Assembly: GCA_019239425.1 (NCBI GenBank)
Contig: JAFAZX010000103.1
Coordinates: 85,127 to 149,126, forward strand
Length of the DNA: 64,000 bases
Reading direction: 5' to 3'
DNA from: Acidobacteriota bacterium
GTDB lineage: Bacteria > Acidobacteriota > Blastocatellia > Pyrinomonadales > Pyrinomonadaceae
Shown piece by piece: positions 1 through 7,587 of this stretch (position 1 is its first letter; every line of letters starts with the position of its first letter). The position numbers and the translations under genes are program-made. The notes under the pieces are model-generated. The model did not search any database and was not told where the DNA came from. It worked only from the letters and a program-made list of their open reading frames with translations.

Positions 1-1269
1 GAAGAAGTTGAGCAGCGCCTTGCCGAACGGGTCGGCGCAGGGCCGGAGGTCGCCGTTCGGGGCGAGGTCGTCGTTGTTGTTGTTGTTGCCGGCGACCCCG
101 TTCGCGGTGCAGCCCGCCGGGACGGTCACCCGCTGGCCGGCGGCGACGGCCTCGCTGAAGTCGCCCTGCCGCTCCTTGAGCGTCGGCACGCGGAAGAGGC
201 CCGAGCCCTCGTCCACCTTCTGGTAGTAGCGCTCGTAGCCGACGAAGAAGAAGAGCTTGTCGCGGTTCCGGTTGAACTTCGTCCAGGGCAGGAGGAGCGG
301 GCCGCCGATGTTGCCGCCCGGGTAGTTGTACTTGCTCAGCGGGCGCGAGACGCGGTTGATGCTGTTCGAGCGGTCGTTGGCCTGGAACTTGTAGTGGCGG
401 ATGTAGTCATAGATCGAGCCGTGGAAGGCGCTGCTGCCGCCCTTGGTGGTGGCGCTGATCTGGACGGCGCTCGAACCGTGCTCGGCCGCGTAGTTGCTCG
501 TCTGAATCCTCACCTCCTGCACCATGTCGGGGTTGGCGGTGATGGTCGTGCCGTTGTTCGAGCCGATGTCGATCATGCGCGAGCCGTCGATGGAGACGTT
601 GTTCTGCTCGCCGCGCAGGCCGTTGACGTGGTAGGCGCTATTCTGGTTGGCGCCGCCGCCGAACGAGATGCTCTCCAGGTCGGTGTTGTCCGGGGCGACG
701 ACGCCCGGCAGGACGCGCAGCAGCTCCAGCGAGCTGCGGCTGATGATCGAGAGGTTCTCGATCTGGTTGGCCGTGATGGTGTTCTCGCGCGAGCCGGTCT
801 CGGTCTGGAGCTGGTTCTGCTCGGCGGTGACGGTGACCACCTCGTTCGCCTGCCCGACCTCCAGGCTGATGTCGAGGCCGCGGATGCTGCTGGTCTCGAT
901 GGCGAGGCCAGTCTGCGTGGTGGTCTTGAAGCCGCCGGCCTCGACCCTCACCGTGTAGGTGCCGGGCGTCACGGCCGAGAAGACGTAGCCGCCCTCGTCG
1001 TTGGTCGTGGCCTTGCGCTCCTCCTTGGTGCCCTCGTTGACGAGCGCCACGGAGGCGTTCGGCACCACGGCGCCCGCCGGGTCCTTGACCGTGCCGCGCA
1101 GCGTCGCGCTGCCCGTCGTCTGGCCGAGCGCGGCCTGCGCGCCCGCCAGGAGCGACGCGCAGAGCACGAGGCCCAAGAGGAGTGAGCTAGGACGAAGCCT
1201 GCGCCTTGGGTTGAGATTCATCTTCGAAGTCCCGCCTTCCTCTGGGGTGGAAAGAATGCTTGAAAGCAT
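1..1269 (-). CDS. TonB-dependent receptor, Oar-like, N-terminal part (truncated by window edge)
   Basis: This reading frame is open to the left edge and is missing from the ORF track because its stop lies outside the window. I translated it from the minus strand. A basic stretch (NPRRRLRPSS) and hydrophobic segment end in AQAALGQ, a likely signal peptide. A carboxypeptidase-regulatory-like beta-sandwich follows (TLRGTVKDPAGAVVPNASV). Then comes a plug domain, including SAYHVNGLRGEQNNVSIDGS and STTKGGSSAFHGSIYDYIR-like sequence. The beta-barrel is mostly beyond the edge. Such outer-membrane receptors import oligosaccharides or other large substrates with TonB energy. ATG at 1269 has GGAGG six bases upstream; ATG at 1221 is an in-frame alternative closer to the signal peptide. 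A strong promoter and two operator-like palindromes lie upstream, linking it to the xylose/GH31 genes. Substrate is inferred from context only. Confidence 0.9.
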   Translation of the reverse strand, partial: MLSSILSTPEEGGTSKMNLNPRRRLRPSSLLLGLVLCASLLAGAQAALGQTTGSATLRGTVKDPAGAVVPNASVALVNEGTKEERKATTNDEGGYVFSAVTPGTYTVRVEAGGFKTTTQTGLAIETSSIRGLDISLEVGQANEVVTVTAEQNQLQTETGSRENTITANQIENLSIISRSSLELLRVLPGVVAPDNTDLESISFGGGANQNSAYHVNGLRGEQNNVSIDGSRMIDIGSNNGTTITANPDMVQEVRIQTSNYAAEHGSSAVQISATTKGGSSAFHGSIYDYIRHYKFQANDRSNSINRVSRPLSKYNYPGGNIGGPLLLPWTKFNRNRDKLFFFVGYERYYQKVDEGSGLFRVPTLKERQGDFSEAVAAGQRVTVPAGCTANGVAGNNNNNDDLAPNGDLRPCADPFGKALLNFF

Positions 1270-1479
1270 GTGTGTCCTCCGGATGGACCGAATCCGTCGT
1301 ATGCCGGCTGCCTCACGCGGGCGGCGCGTTGGCGACCCGAAGGCTAAGGCCCGCGGGCGCGCGACCTCGCTCGAAGTAACCACTGGCAGCTATCTGCTGG
1401 GGAGCCGGGTGTTGCTTAACCTGACCGAAGAGGCCCGAAGGGTGACCTGCCCCTCGAAGCCTTCAAACGCAACCAAGTT

Positions 1480-1501
1480 TTCTTTGTACGACCGGAAAAG
1501 A
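1480..1501. promoter_or_regulatory. Second, weaker operator-like site in the TonB receptor leader
   Basis: This site matches 17 of 22 positions of the site at 18181-18202, including the core GACCGGA. It starts 32 bases from the stronger site at 1512, about three helical turns, as expected for cooperative binding by one regulator. It lies downstream of the predicted transcription start of the receptor gene. Confidence 0.45.
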
Positions 1502-1511
1502 TGCTAAAGGG

Positions 1512-1533
1512 TTTGTTGCACGACCTAACAAAA
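1512..1533. promoter_or_regulatory. Operator-like palindrome TTTGTT-N10-ACAAAA upstream of TonB receptor
   Basis: The half-sites are TTTGTT and ACAAAA with the 10-base core GCACGACCTA. It begins three bases downstream of the -10 box, so it would cover the transcription start, a classic repressor position. Sites with the same half-sites and spacing occur at 3056-3077 and 18181-18202. The half-sites resemble ROK-family XylR operators known from Firmicutes; assignment to such a regulator is inference. Confidence 0.6.
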
Positions 1534-1536
1534 GCA

Positions 1537-1565
1537 TTAGTATTACAGCTCAGATTCTTTGTCAA
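1537..1565 (-). promoter_or_regulatory. Sigma70-type promoter for the TonB receptor
   Basis: On the minus strand there is a perfect -35 TTGACA (1560-1565), a 17-base spacer and a -10 TACTAA (1537-1542). Transcription would start near 1530 and give a leader of about 260 bases. The operator-like palindrome follows the -10 immediately. Confidence 0.65.
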
Positions 1566-1788
1566 GAACTTTCTTAAAAGCTGCAACTGACTTAAACCTT
1601 ATAGCCGACCGAACGTGTTTGGTGTTGCTGACACCAGAGAATGTCTTTTTTCGCTCGCAAGACTTATGCCCCTACGCGACGGGCCTCGCGTCCACACGAT
1701 TTTGTTGAGGAATGCCGTGAGCCGAAGTCGCGGACTACGAAATTATGAATCCAAAAATCAGAAGGCAATCCAAAAAGCTAGAGCCAAT
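1566..1788. other. Gap between xylF terminator and TonB promoter; nothing further recognised
   Basis: This stretch is less GC-rich than its neighbours. Small ORFs in the track here lack start signals and family resemblance. I see no RNA gene or repeat besides the flanking promoter and hairpin. Confidence 0.5.
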
Positions 1789-1833
1789 GCGCGCGGGCCG
1801 GGCCGCTCTCTTAAAGCGGCCCGGCCCGCGCGC
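1789..1833 (-). terminator. Perfect 19-bp GC stem-loop after xylF
   Basis: The arms 1789-1807 and 1815-1833 are exactly complementary, built of GCGCGCGGGCC-type sequence with a 7-base loop (CTCTTAA). It sits 26 bases past the xylF stop. A T-run (CTTTTTGG) follows about a dozen bases later on the minus strand rather than directly after the stem, so it is either a terminator with a displaced T-tract or an mRNA 3'-end protector. Confidence 0.6.
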
Positions 1834-1858
1834 AAAACTTAGCGGAGTGCGCGTGCGT

Positions 1859-2950
1859 CTACTTCGCGCCCTGCCCCGCGGCGGCGTTCTGATAGATGGC
1901 CTCACGCTTCTGGTAGCCGTCCTTGACGACCGTGTCGTCGATGTTCGCCTTGTCCACGACGAGCGGCTCCAGAAGGATCGAGGGCACGTCGACCTTGCCG
2001 TTGTTGATGCGGGCGGGCGCGTCGACCTGCTCGCCGCGCGCTAAGGCCACGGCCGCCTCGGCCGCCTTGCGCGCGAGCAGGTGGACGGGCTTGTAGACGG
2101 TCATCGACTGCGTGCCGGCGACGATGCGCTGCAGCCCCGCGAGGTCTGCGTCCTGCCCAGACACTAAAACCTTCCCCGCCACGCCCGCCGTTTCCAGAGC
2201 GGAGACCGCGCCGCCCGCGGTCGCGTCGTTCGAGGCGACGACGGCCTGCACGTCTCTGTTCGACTTCGTCAGGGCGTCCTCGCAGATGCGCAGCGCCTCG
2301 CTCGCCAGCCAGTCCTTCGCCCACTGGTCGGAGACGACCTTGATGTCGCCGCGGTCGATGGCGGGCTGGAGGACGTTCATCTGCCCCTTGCGGAAGAGGA
2401 GCGCGTTGTTGTCGGTGGGCGCGCCGCCGATGAGGACGTAGTTCCCTTTCGGCGCACGGTCTAAAAGGTACTTCGCCTGCAGCTCGCCGACCTTCTCGTT
2501 GTCGAAGGAGACGTAGAGCGCGGGTTCGCTGCTGCGTATGAGCCGGTCGTAGGAGAGGACTGGGACGCCCTTGGCCTTGGCCGAAGCGACGATGGTGGCG
2601 GCGACCTCGCCGTTGTGCGGAATGACGACGAGCACGTCCACGCCCTGCGTCAGGAGGTTCTCGGACTGCTGCACCTGCGCCTTGTCGTCGCCGTTAGCCG
2701 ACTGGACGAGCACCTCCGCGCCGAGTTCCTTGGCGCGGGCAACAAAAAGGTCTCGGTCGCGCTGCCAGCGCTCCTCCTTGAGCGTGTCCATCGAGAGGCC
2801 GATGCGAACCGGGCCGGTCTTCTTTCCGCCGCCGGGCGCGCCGCCGGCCTGCTGCGCCGGCTGGACGCAGGCGAGCTGCGCGGAGGAGAAGACGAGCGCG
2901 AAGAGCGCGACGGCCCCGAAGAGGCTGCGAGAAAGTTTGTGTGTGTTCAT
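1859..2950 (-). CDS. xylF: D-xylose ABC transporter substrate-binding protein (XylF-type)
   Basis: The 363-aa product is a periplasmic binding protein of the sugar-binding Peripla_BP_4 family and closely follows E. coli XylF along its length. Recognised landmarks are LKEERWQRDRDLFV, VQSANGDDKAQVQQSENL, SFDNEKVGELQAKYL, VVASNDATAGGAVSAL, VSGQDADLAGLQRIVAGTQ and MTVYKPVHLLA. XylF binds D-xylose for an XylG ATPase and XylH permease. The N-terminus is a signal peptide with a Cys (QLACVQP), possibly a lipoprotein although the lipobox is not canonical. I chose ATG 2950 (preceded by AAGGAAGCAG) over the longer ORF, which has no signal peptide at its N-terminus. No xylG or xylH is visible in the window. 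The gap to the divergent GH2 holds an operator-like site, and a hairpin follows the gene. Confidence 0.93.
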   Translation of the reverse strand: MNTHKLSRSLFGAVALFALVFSSAQLACVQPAQQAGGAPGGGKKTGPVRIGLSMDTLKEERWQRDRDLFVARAKELGAEVLVQSANGDDKAQVQQSENLLTQGVDVLVVIPHNGEVAATIVASAKAKGVPVLSYDRLIRSSEPALYVSFDNEKVGELQAKYLLDRAPKGNYVLIGGAPTDNNALLFRKGQMNVLQPAIDRGDIKVVSDQWAKDWLASEALRICEDALTKSNRDVQAVVASNDATAGGAVSALETAGVAGKVLVSGQDADLAGLQRIVAGTQSMTVYKPVHLLARKAAEAAVALARGEQVDAPARINNGKVDVPSILLEPLVVDKANIDDTVVKDGYQKREAIYQNAAAGQGAK

Positions 2951-3055
2951 CTGCTTCCTTAAAGGTTGACAGGTCGGACGGAATTGGCTTATGCCTTCAC
3001 GAAAACCGGAGGCGGCGGTCGTCGACAACCATCTCACCTGCCCCGCCGCGCGCTG

Positions 3056-3077
3056 TTTGTTGCAGGAGTATACAAAA
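3056..3077. promoter_or_regulatory. Operator-like palindrome TTTGTT-N10-ACAAAA between xylF and GH2
   Basis: It has the same half-sites and 10-base spacing as at 1512 and 18181; the core here is GCAGGAGTAT. It lies in the divergent gap, 106 bases before xylF and 24 before the GH2 start. A minus-strand TATACT (3067-3072) lies inside it and could be a -10 for xylF, but no good -35 pairs with it. On the plus strand a TTGACA at 2968-2973 could serve the GH2 gene. Confidence 0.5.
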
Positions 3078-3100
3078 ACTTTCCCGTGCGAGGTACACCC

Positions 3101-5689
3101 TTGAAGACGAGAAGACTGACCCTTGCGGCCCTGCCCCTGCTCCTGGTGCTGTTGGCGCCTCCCGTTTGGGCACAGTTGCCGAAGACGAGCGTCACGCTCG
3201 ACTCCGGCTGGACGTTCCGGCAGGCCGGGAAGGACGACTGGCACAAGGCCAAAGTCCCCGGCTCCGTTCAGACGGACTTACTCGCCAACAAGCTCATCGA
3301 AGACCCCTTCTACCGCGACAACGAGCCGAAGCTGCAGTGGATCGGCAAGACCGACTGGGAGTACCGGACGACCTTCGACGTGCCGGCCGCAATGCTCGCG
3401 CGGCGCAACGTCGAGCTGGTCTTCGAGGGGCTGGACACGTACGCCACCGTCTACCTCAACGAACGGCAGGTGCTTGAAGCCGACAACATGTTCCGCACGT
3501 GGCGCGTGGACGCGAAGCTGAATCTGAAGGCCGGGGCCAACACGCTCCGCGTCGTCTTCCGCTCGCCGATTAACGAGGTGCTGCCGCGGATGAAGGCCCT
3601 CGGGTACGAACTCCCCGCGTCGAACGACCAGGGCGAGAAGACCTCGCCGCACACGCGCAAGGCACCTTATCAATACGGCTGGGACTGGGGGCCGCGCTTC
3701 GTCACCTGCGGCGTGTGGAAGCCCGTCCGGCTCGAAGCGTGGGACGACGCGCGCATCGACAGCCTGCGCGTTGTGCAGAATCAACTCGGCAGGGACAAGG
3801 CGCAGTTGACCGCCGAGGTTGAAATTATGTCGTCGGAGGCTTCGGCTGCTCGGCTCATCGTCACGGACACGGCTCGCACACTCAGCTTCTATGCGGAGGA
3901 GTTGGTCAAACTCAACCCGGGCATGAACAAGGTCTCCGTTGACTTCACCATCCGTCAACCTAAGCTCTGGTGGCCGAACGGGATGGGCGCGCAGCCGCTT
4001 TACGGCGTCGACGCAGACTTGCGAGTCTTCAAACGCGGACGAGGCATTAATACTTATGGCCTGACCGACCAGGCACAAACGCGCGTCGGACTGCGCACCG
4101 TGGAGTTACGACAGCAAAAGGATGCTGACGGCAAGAGTTTCACATTCGTCGTCAACGGCGTGCCCGTCTTCGCCAAAGGCGCGAACTGGATTCCGGCCGA
4201 CAGTTTTCCGGAGCGCGTGACGCGAGACAGGTACAGACATCTCTTAGAATCTGCGCGCGACGCGAACATGAACATGCTGCGCGTGTGGGGCGGCGGCTAC
4301 TACGAGTCGGACGAGTTCTACAATTTATGCGACGAGCTGGGGCTGATGGTCTGGCAGGACTTCATGTTCGCGTGCAGCATGTACCCGGGCGACGAGAAGT
4401 TTCTTGAGAGCGTGCGGGCCGAGGCGACCGACAACGTCCGGCGGCTCCGCAACCACCCGTCCGTCGTCATCTGGGTCGGCAACAACGAGGTCGAGACCGC
4501 GTGGCAGCACTGGGGCTGGAAGCAGAACCTCCCGGCGAAGCTCTGGGACGACTACAAGAAAATCTTCCACGGCGTCCTGCCCGAAGTCATCGCCGCCGAA
4601 GACCCTTCGCGCCCCTACTGGCCCAGCTCGCCGAGTTCCAACTTAGAGGAGGACTCCGACTCGCAAAGGATGGGCGACGTGCACTACTGGGAGGTCTGGC
4701 ACGCCTCGAAGCCGTTCGACTATTACGAGCGGCAGCACCCGCGCTTCATGAGCGAGTACGGCTTCCAGTCCTTCCCCGCAATCGAGACGGTCAACGCCTA
4801 CACCTTGCCTTCGGATCACAACATACAGTCGCCCGTCATGCTCGCGCACCAGAAGCACCCGCGCGGCAACCAGCTCATACGCGAGTACATGCTGCGCGAC
4901 TTCCCCGAGCCGAAGGACTTCGAGTCGTTCCTCTACGCGAGCCAGGTCTTGCAAGCCGAGGGCATCAAGGTCGGGGCGGAGCACCTGCGCCGCATCATGC
5001 CGCACAACATGGGTTCGCTCTTCTGGCAGTTGGACGACTGCTGGCCGGTCGCTTCGTGGTCGAGCGTGGACTACTTCGGCCGCTGGAAGGCGCTGCAATA
5101 CTACGCGCGCCGCTTCTACAACCCCGTGCTGTTAAGCCCGCACGTCGAGGGCGACCGGGTCAGGCTCTACGTCGTCTCCGACCGCACGGAGCCGCTCCGC
5201 GCGCAACTGCACGTCCGCCTGCAAGACTTCGACGGCCGCGTCGTCTCCGACATCACCAACCCCGTCGAGGTCTCGCCGCTGACGAGCAAGGCGTATCAGG
5301 CCCTGCCACTCTCGGCGATGCTCGAAGGCCAAGACCCGACACGCCTCTTCCTGTACTGCGAGCTGCTCGCGGGCGGAAAGGTGGTTTCGTCAAACACGCT
5401 CTTCTTCCGCCCCTTCAAAGACCTCACGCTCGCCGCGCCGAACGTCACCACGCAGGTCACGCGCGCGCGCGCCGAGACCTTCGTCACGCTCTCGACCGAC
5501 CGCCTCGCGCGCGCCGTCTACCTCTCCGCGCCCGGCCTCGAAGGCTCCTTCGCAGACAACTTCTTCGACCTCCTCCCCGGCCAGAAGGTCACCGTCGCCT
5601 TCCGAGGCAAAGGCACCGTCACCCCCGTCGAGCTGCGCCGACGCCTCCGCGTCCGCACCCTCTCCGACGCCTTCGATTGGAAGAAATGA
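3101..5689 (+). CDS. GH2 beta-mannosidase, secreted
   Basis: The 862-aa protein is a glycoside hydrolase family 2 enzyme of the beta-mannosidase type, cleaving terminal beta-mannose from mannan or glucomannan oligosaccharides. Domains in order are a signal peptide (LTLAALPLLLVLLAPPVWAQ), a sugar-binding jelly roll, an Ig-like domain, a TIM barrel and C-terminal Ig-like domains. The acid/base Glu is in WVGNNEVETAW near residue 462, and the nucleophile Glu is in FMSEYGFQSFP near 551. VWGGGYYESDEFYNLCDE is a typical mannosidase motif. The track ORF starts at 2966, but that would put 45 odd residues before the signal peptide. TTG 3101 fits the signal peptide and has GCGAGG upstream; GTG 3086 is an alternative. 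It is divergent from xylF and shares the operator-bearing gap. Confidence 0.9.
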   Translation: MKTRRLTLAALPLLLVLLAPPVWAQLPKTSVTLDSGWTFRQAGKDDWHKAKVPGSVQTDLLANKLIEDPFYRDNEPKLQWIGKTDWEYRTTFDVPAAMLARRNVELVFEGLDTYATVYLNERQVLEADNMFRTWRVDAKLNLKAGANTLRVVFRSPINEVLPRMKALGYELPASNDQGEKTSPHTRKAPYQYGWDWGPRFVTCGVWKPVRLEAWDDARIDSLRVVQNQLGRDKAQLTAEVEIMSSEASAARLIVTDTARTLSFYAEELVKLNPGMNKVSVDFTIRQPKLWWPNGMGAQPLYGVDADLRVFKRGRGINTYGLTDQAQTRVGLRTVELRQQKDADGKSFTFVVNGVPVFAKGANWIPADSFPERVTRDRYRHLLESARDANMNMLRVWGGGYYESDEFYNLCDELGLMVWQDFMFACSMYPGDEKFLESVRAEATDNVRRLRNHPSVVIWVGNNEVETAWQHWGWKQNLPAKLWDDYKKIFHGVLPEVIAAEDPSRPYWPSSPSSNLEEDSDSQRMGDVHYWEVWHASKPFDYYERQHPRFMSEYGFQSFPAIETVNAYTLPSDHNIQSPVMLAHQKHPRGNQLIREYMLRDFPEPKDFESFLYASQVLQAEGIKVGAEHLRRIMPHNMGSLFWQLDDCWPVASWSSVDYFGRWKALQYYARRFYNPVLLSPHVEGDRVRLYVVSDRTEPLRAQLHVRLQDFDGRVVSDITNPVEVSPLTSKAYQALPLSAMLEGQDPTRLFLYCELLAGGKVVSSNTLFFRPFKDLTLAAPNVTTQVTRARAETFVTLSTDRLARAVYLSAPGLEGSFADNFFDLLPGQKVTVAFRGKGTVTPVELRRRLRVRTLSDAFDWKK

Positions 5690-5756
5690 TGAGTGATGAG
5701 TGATGAATATAGCTACGGGGTCTTATTCATCATTCATCATCCCTAATTCATCATTT
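5686..5756. repeat. Inverted heptanucleotide repeat, ATGATGA/GTGATGA family
   Basis: The left arm is tandem TGATGAG/TGATGAA units, and the right arm (from about 5724) is the complement (TTCATCA units). It lies between convergent genes. The right arm encodes the last residues and the TAG stop of the oxidoreductase gene, and the left arm begins at the TGA of the GH2. It may act as a bidirectional terminator. Confidence 0.8.
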
Positions 5757-6750
5757 CCCAACGCCCCGACTCGGCGGAGCGGAAGACGGCGTCGATGACG
5801 GCCATGTTGCTGACGGCGTCTTCGAGCGGGGCGGCCTGCCCGGTGCCTTCGCGGACGGCGCGGGAGAAGAGGTCGCCCTGAATCGTGTACTGGTCGCAAG
5901 GCGGGAACTCTATCGTCTCGGCGTTGGCTCCGCCGAGCGCGGAGCCGTCGTCGACGAGTATCCGTGTGGGGCGGTCGGGCGGCGCGTTGAAGGGGATTTC
6001 GATCTCTATGCGCCCCTGCGTCCCTACCAACTCGACGCGCTGGTGCGGGGCGAGCTGCGTCGAGCAGGTGAAGGCCGCGCGGCCCGTCTCGAACTCGAGA
6101 ATGGCGGAGGTGAGGCGGTCGGTCTTCATCTCCGGGTCGCGCTCGACGAAGCCGAGGACGCGCCGCGGCTCCGCGCCGTAGACGAAGCGCGAGATTTGAA
6201 TCGGGTAGCAGCCGATGTCCATCAGCGCGCCGCCCCCCGCCTCCGGGATGTTGCGTATGTTTGCGGGGTCGCGGTTGAAGTAGCTGAAGAAGGCTTCAAT
6301 CGCGCGCAGCTCGCCGACGCGCCCCGAGCGCACGAGCCCGCGCGCCGCCAGCCACTGCGGGTGCGTGCGCACCATGAACGCCTCCTGAATCTTCACGCCC
6401 CAGCGGTCGCGCGCGTCGAGCAGGAGCCGCGCCTCCTCCGCGTTCAAAGCAATCGGCTTCTCGCAGAGGACGTGCTTGCCCGCCGCGGCCGCCTTCAAAG
6501 TCCACGGCACGTGCAGGTGGTTCGGCAGGGGGTTGTAGACGGCCTCGATTTCGGGGTCGGCCAAAAGCTCTTCATAACTGCCGTACGACTTCGCAATCCC
6601 CAGCTCGCGCGCGGCCCGCGCCGCCGCGCCCGCGTCGCGCGAAGCCAGCCCCCTGACCTCCGACCACGCGCCCTTCTGCATCGCCGGGATGACCTTCTCG
6701 ACGGCGATCTTCGCCGCGCCCAGCACGCCCCAACGCACTTTCTCGTTCAA
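5743..6750 (-). CDS. Gfo/Idh/MocA family NAD(P)-dependent oxidoreductase
   Basis: The 335-aa product has an N-terminal Rossmann fold (VRWGVLGAAKIAVEKVIPAM) and the family signature EKPIALNAEEA, where the Lys is the usual catalytic/cofactor residue. A C-terminal alpha/beta domain follows, with GGGALMDIGCYPIQISRFVYG. Members oxidise or reduce sugars and cyclitols with NAD(P), such as xylose, glucose or inositol dehydrogenases. The neighbourhood suggests a hemicellulose sugar, but the substrate cannot be read from sequence. There is no signal peptide, so it is cytoplasmic. The track ORF starts at TTG 6783. I prefer TTG 6750, which has AGGGGA seven to eight bases upstream and starts just before the Rossmann strand. 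The end of the gene is written by the heptanucleotide repeat. Confidence 0.88.
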   Translation of the reverse strand: MNEKVRWGVLGAAKIAVEKVIPAMQKGAWSEVRGLASRDAGAAARAARELGIAKSYGSYEELLADPEIEAVYNPLPNHLHVPWTLKAAAAGKHVLCEKPIALNAEEARLLLDARDRWGVKIQEAFMVRTHPQWLAARGLVRSGRVGELRAIEAFFSYFNRDPANIRNIPEAGGGALMDIGCYPIQISRFVYGAEPRRVLGFVERDPEMKTDRLTSAILEFETGRAAFTCSTQLAPHQRVELVGTQGRIEIEIPFNAPPDRPTRILVDDGSALGGANAETIEFPPCDQYTIQGDLFSRAVREGTGQAAPLEDAVSNMAVIDAVFRSAESGRWEMMN

Positions 6751-6821
6751 GACTCGTCCCCTTTCGAACAAGGCTGTTGTCAAACTCGACGCGAGTCAGC
6801 ATACTCAGGACTCTTCTCAAA

Positions 6822-7475
6822 GTGAAGAACCGTCATCCCAAACAACTCTTTCGGAGACGTGCGCCCGTCGTGCTCGTCCTACTCGCGGCCTGCGCGCTCG
6901 CGGCCTACGATGCACGCGGCGCGGAGGGTGCGTCTGTCCGCCTCAACACGGTCGGCTACCTGCCGCGACACGAGAAGCGCGCGACGCTCCCCGCGCCCTG
7001 CGTCGGGTTCAAGGTCGTGCGCGTCCCGGACGGCGCGGCCGTGCTGCAAGGGATATCCGCCGGCCCACGTCACGAGGACGACACGGACGAAGACCTCTGC
7101 GTCGCGGACTTCTCGGCGCTGCGCGGGCCGGGCCTCTACCGACTCGAAGCGGGCGCGGCACGCTCCGCGCCGTTCCGCGTCAGTGCCGACGTGTACGAGT
7201 CTGCCTTCAAGACGGCCGTGCGCGCGATGCACCTCTGGCGCTGCGGCTCGGCCGTGCGCCTTGAGCAAGGGGGCGTGACGTACGAGCACGCCGCCTGTCA
7301 CCTGGAAGACGCGCGGCTCGACTTCGTCGGCTCGCCCGGCGCGCGCCTCGACACCGCGGGCGGCTGGCCGCGCGCGACCGACTGGGTCGACGACTCGGAG
7401 AACTACCGCGTCAACGAGATCGCCATCAACTGGAACGCCCCGCTCGTCTACGCCCTCGCCGCCGCGCTGCCATGA
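6822..7475 (+). pseudogene. GH9 glycosidase remnant: N- and C-termini joined in frame, catalytic barrel missing
   Basis: The 217-aa ORF starts with a signal peptide (VVLVLLAACALAAYDARG) and a CelD_N-like Ig domain (VRLNTVGYLPRHEKRATL, ending near SADVYESAF). It continues into the first helix region of a GH9 (alpha/alpha)6 barrel (MHLWRCGSAV, EHAACHLEDA, DTAGGW). At the Trp codon 7365-7367 it jumps to what is normally the last 40 residues of a GH9 enzyme (TDWVDDSENYRVNEIAINW, then APLVYALAA). The DAGD catalytic-base motif and roughly 350-400 barrel residues are absent, while the C-terminal acid Glu (NEIAINW) remains. It therefore cannot be a working GH9. The start could be GTG 6822 or the track's TTG 6777. 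An assembly collapse is an alternative to a real deletion. Confidence 0.8.
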
Positions 7476-7480
7476 AAACT

Positions 7481-7559
7481 TTTAACCACAGAGACACAGA
7501 GACACAGCTAAAACAATTTCAAATTCCTAAAGCTGTGTCTCCGTGTCTCTGTGGTTAAA
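7481..7559. repeat. Inverted octanucleotide repeat, ACACAGAG family (copy 1)
   Basis: The 29-base arms 7481-7509 and 7531-7559 pair with one mismatch. Each arm carries tandem ACACAGAG units ending in GGTTAAA/TTTAACC. It lies between the GH9 remnant and the downstream GH3 on the same strand. Confidence 0.9.
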
Positions 7560-7587
7560 TCCTTTTCACATAGGAAGTCGAGAGAAG

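Noticed and set aside
394-1185. Long plus-strand ORF across the left end
   Set aside because: It is a frame shadow of the TonB receptor; the minus-strand frame gives clear signal, carboxypeptidase-regulatory and plug sequences.
2968-2997. TTGACA at 2968 as promoter of the GH2 mannosidase
   Set aside because: The -10 at 17 bases is poor (TTATGC); mentioned only as possibility.
3086-3100. GTG 3086 as the GH2 mannosidase start
   Set aside because: No ribosome site at a proper distance; TTG 3101 begins the signal peptide directly and has GCGAGG upstream. Uncertainty remains.
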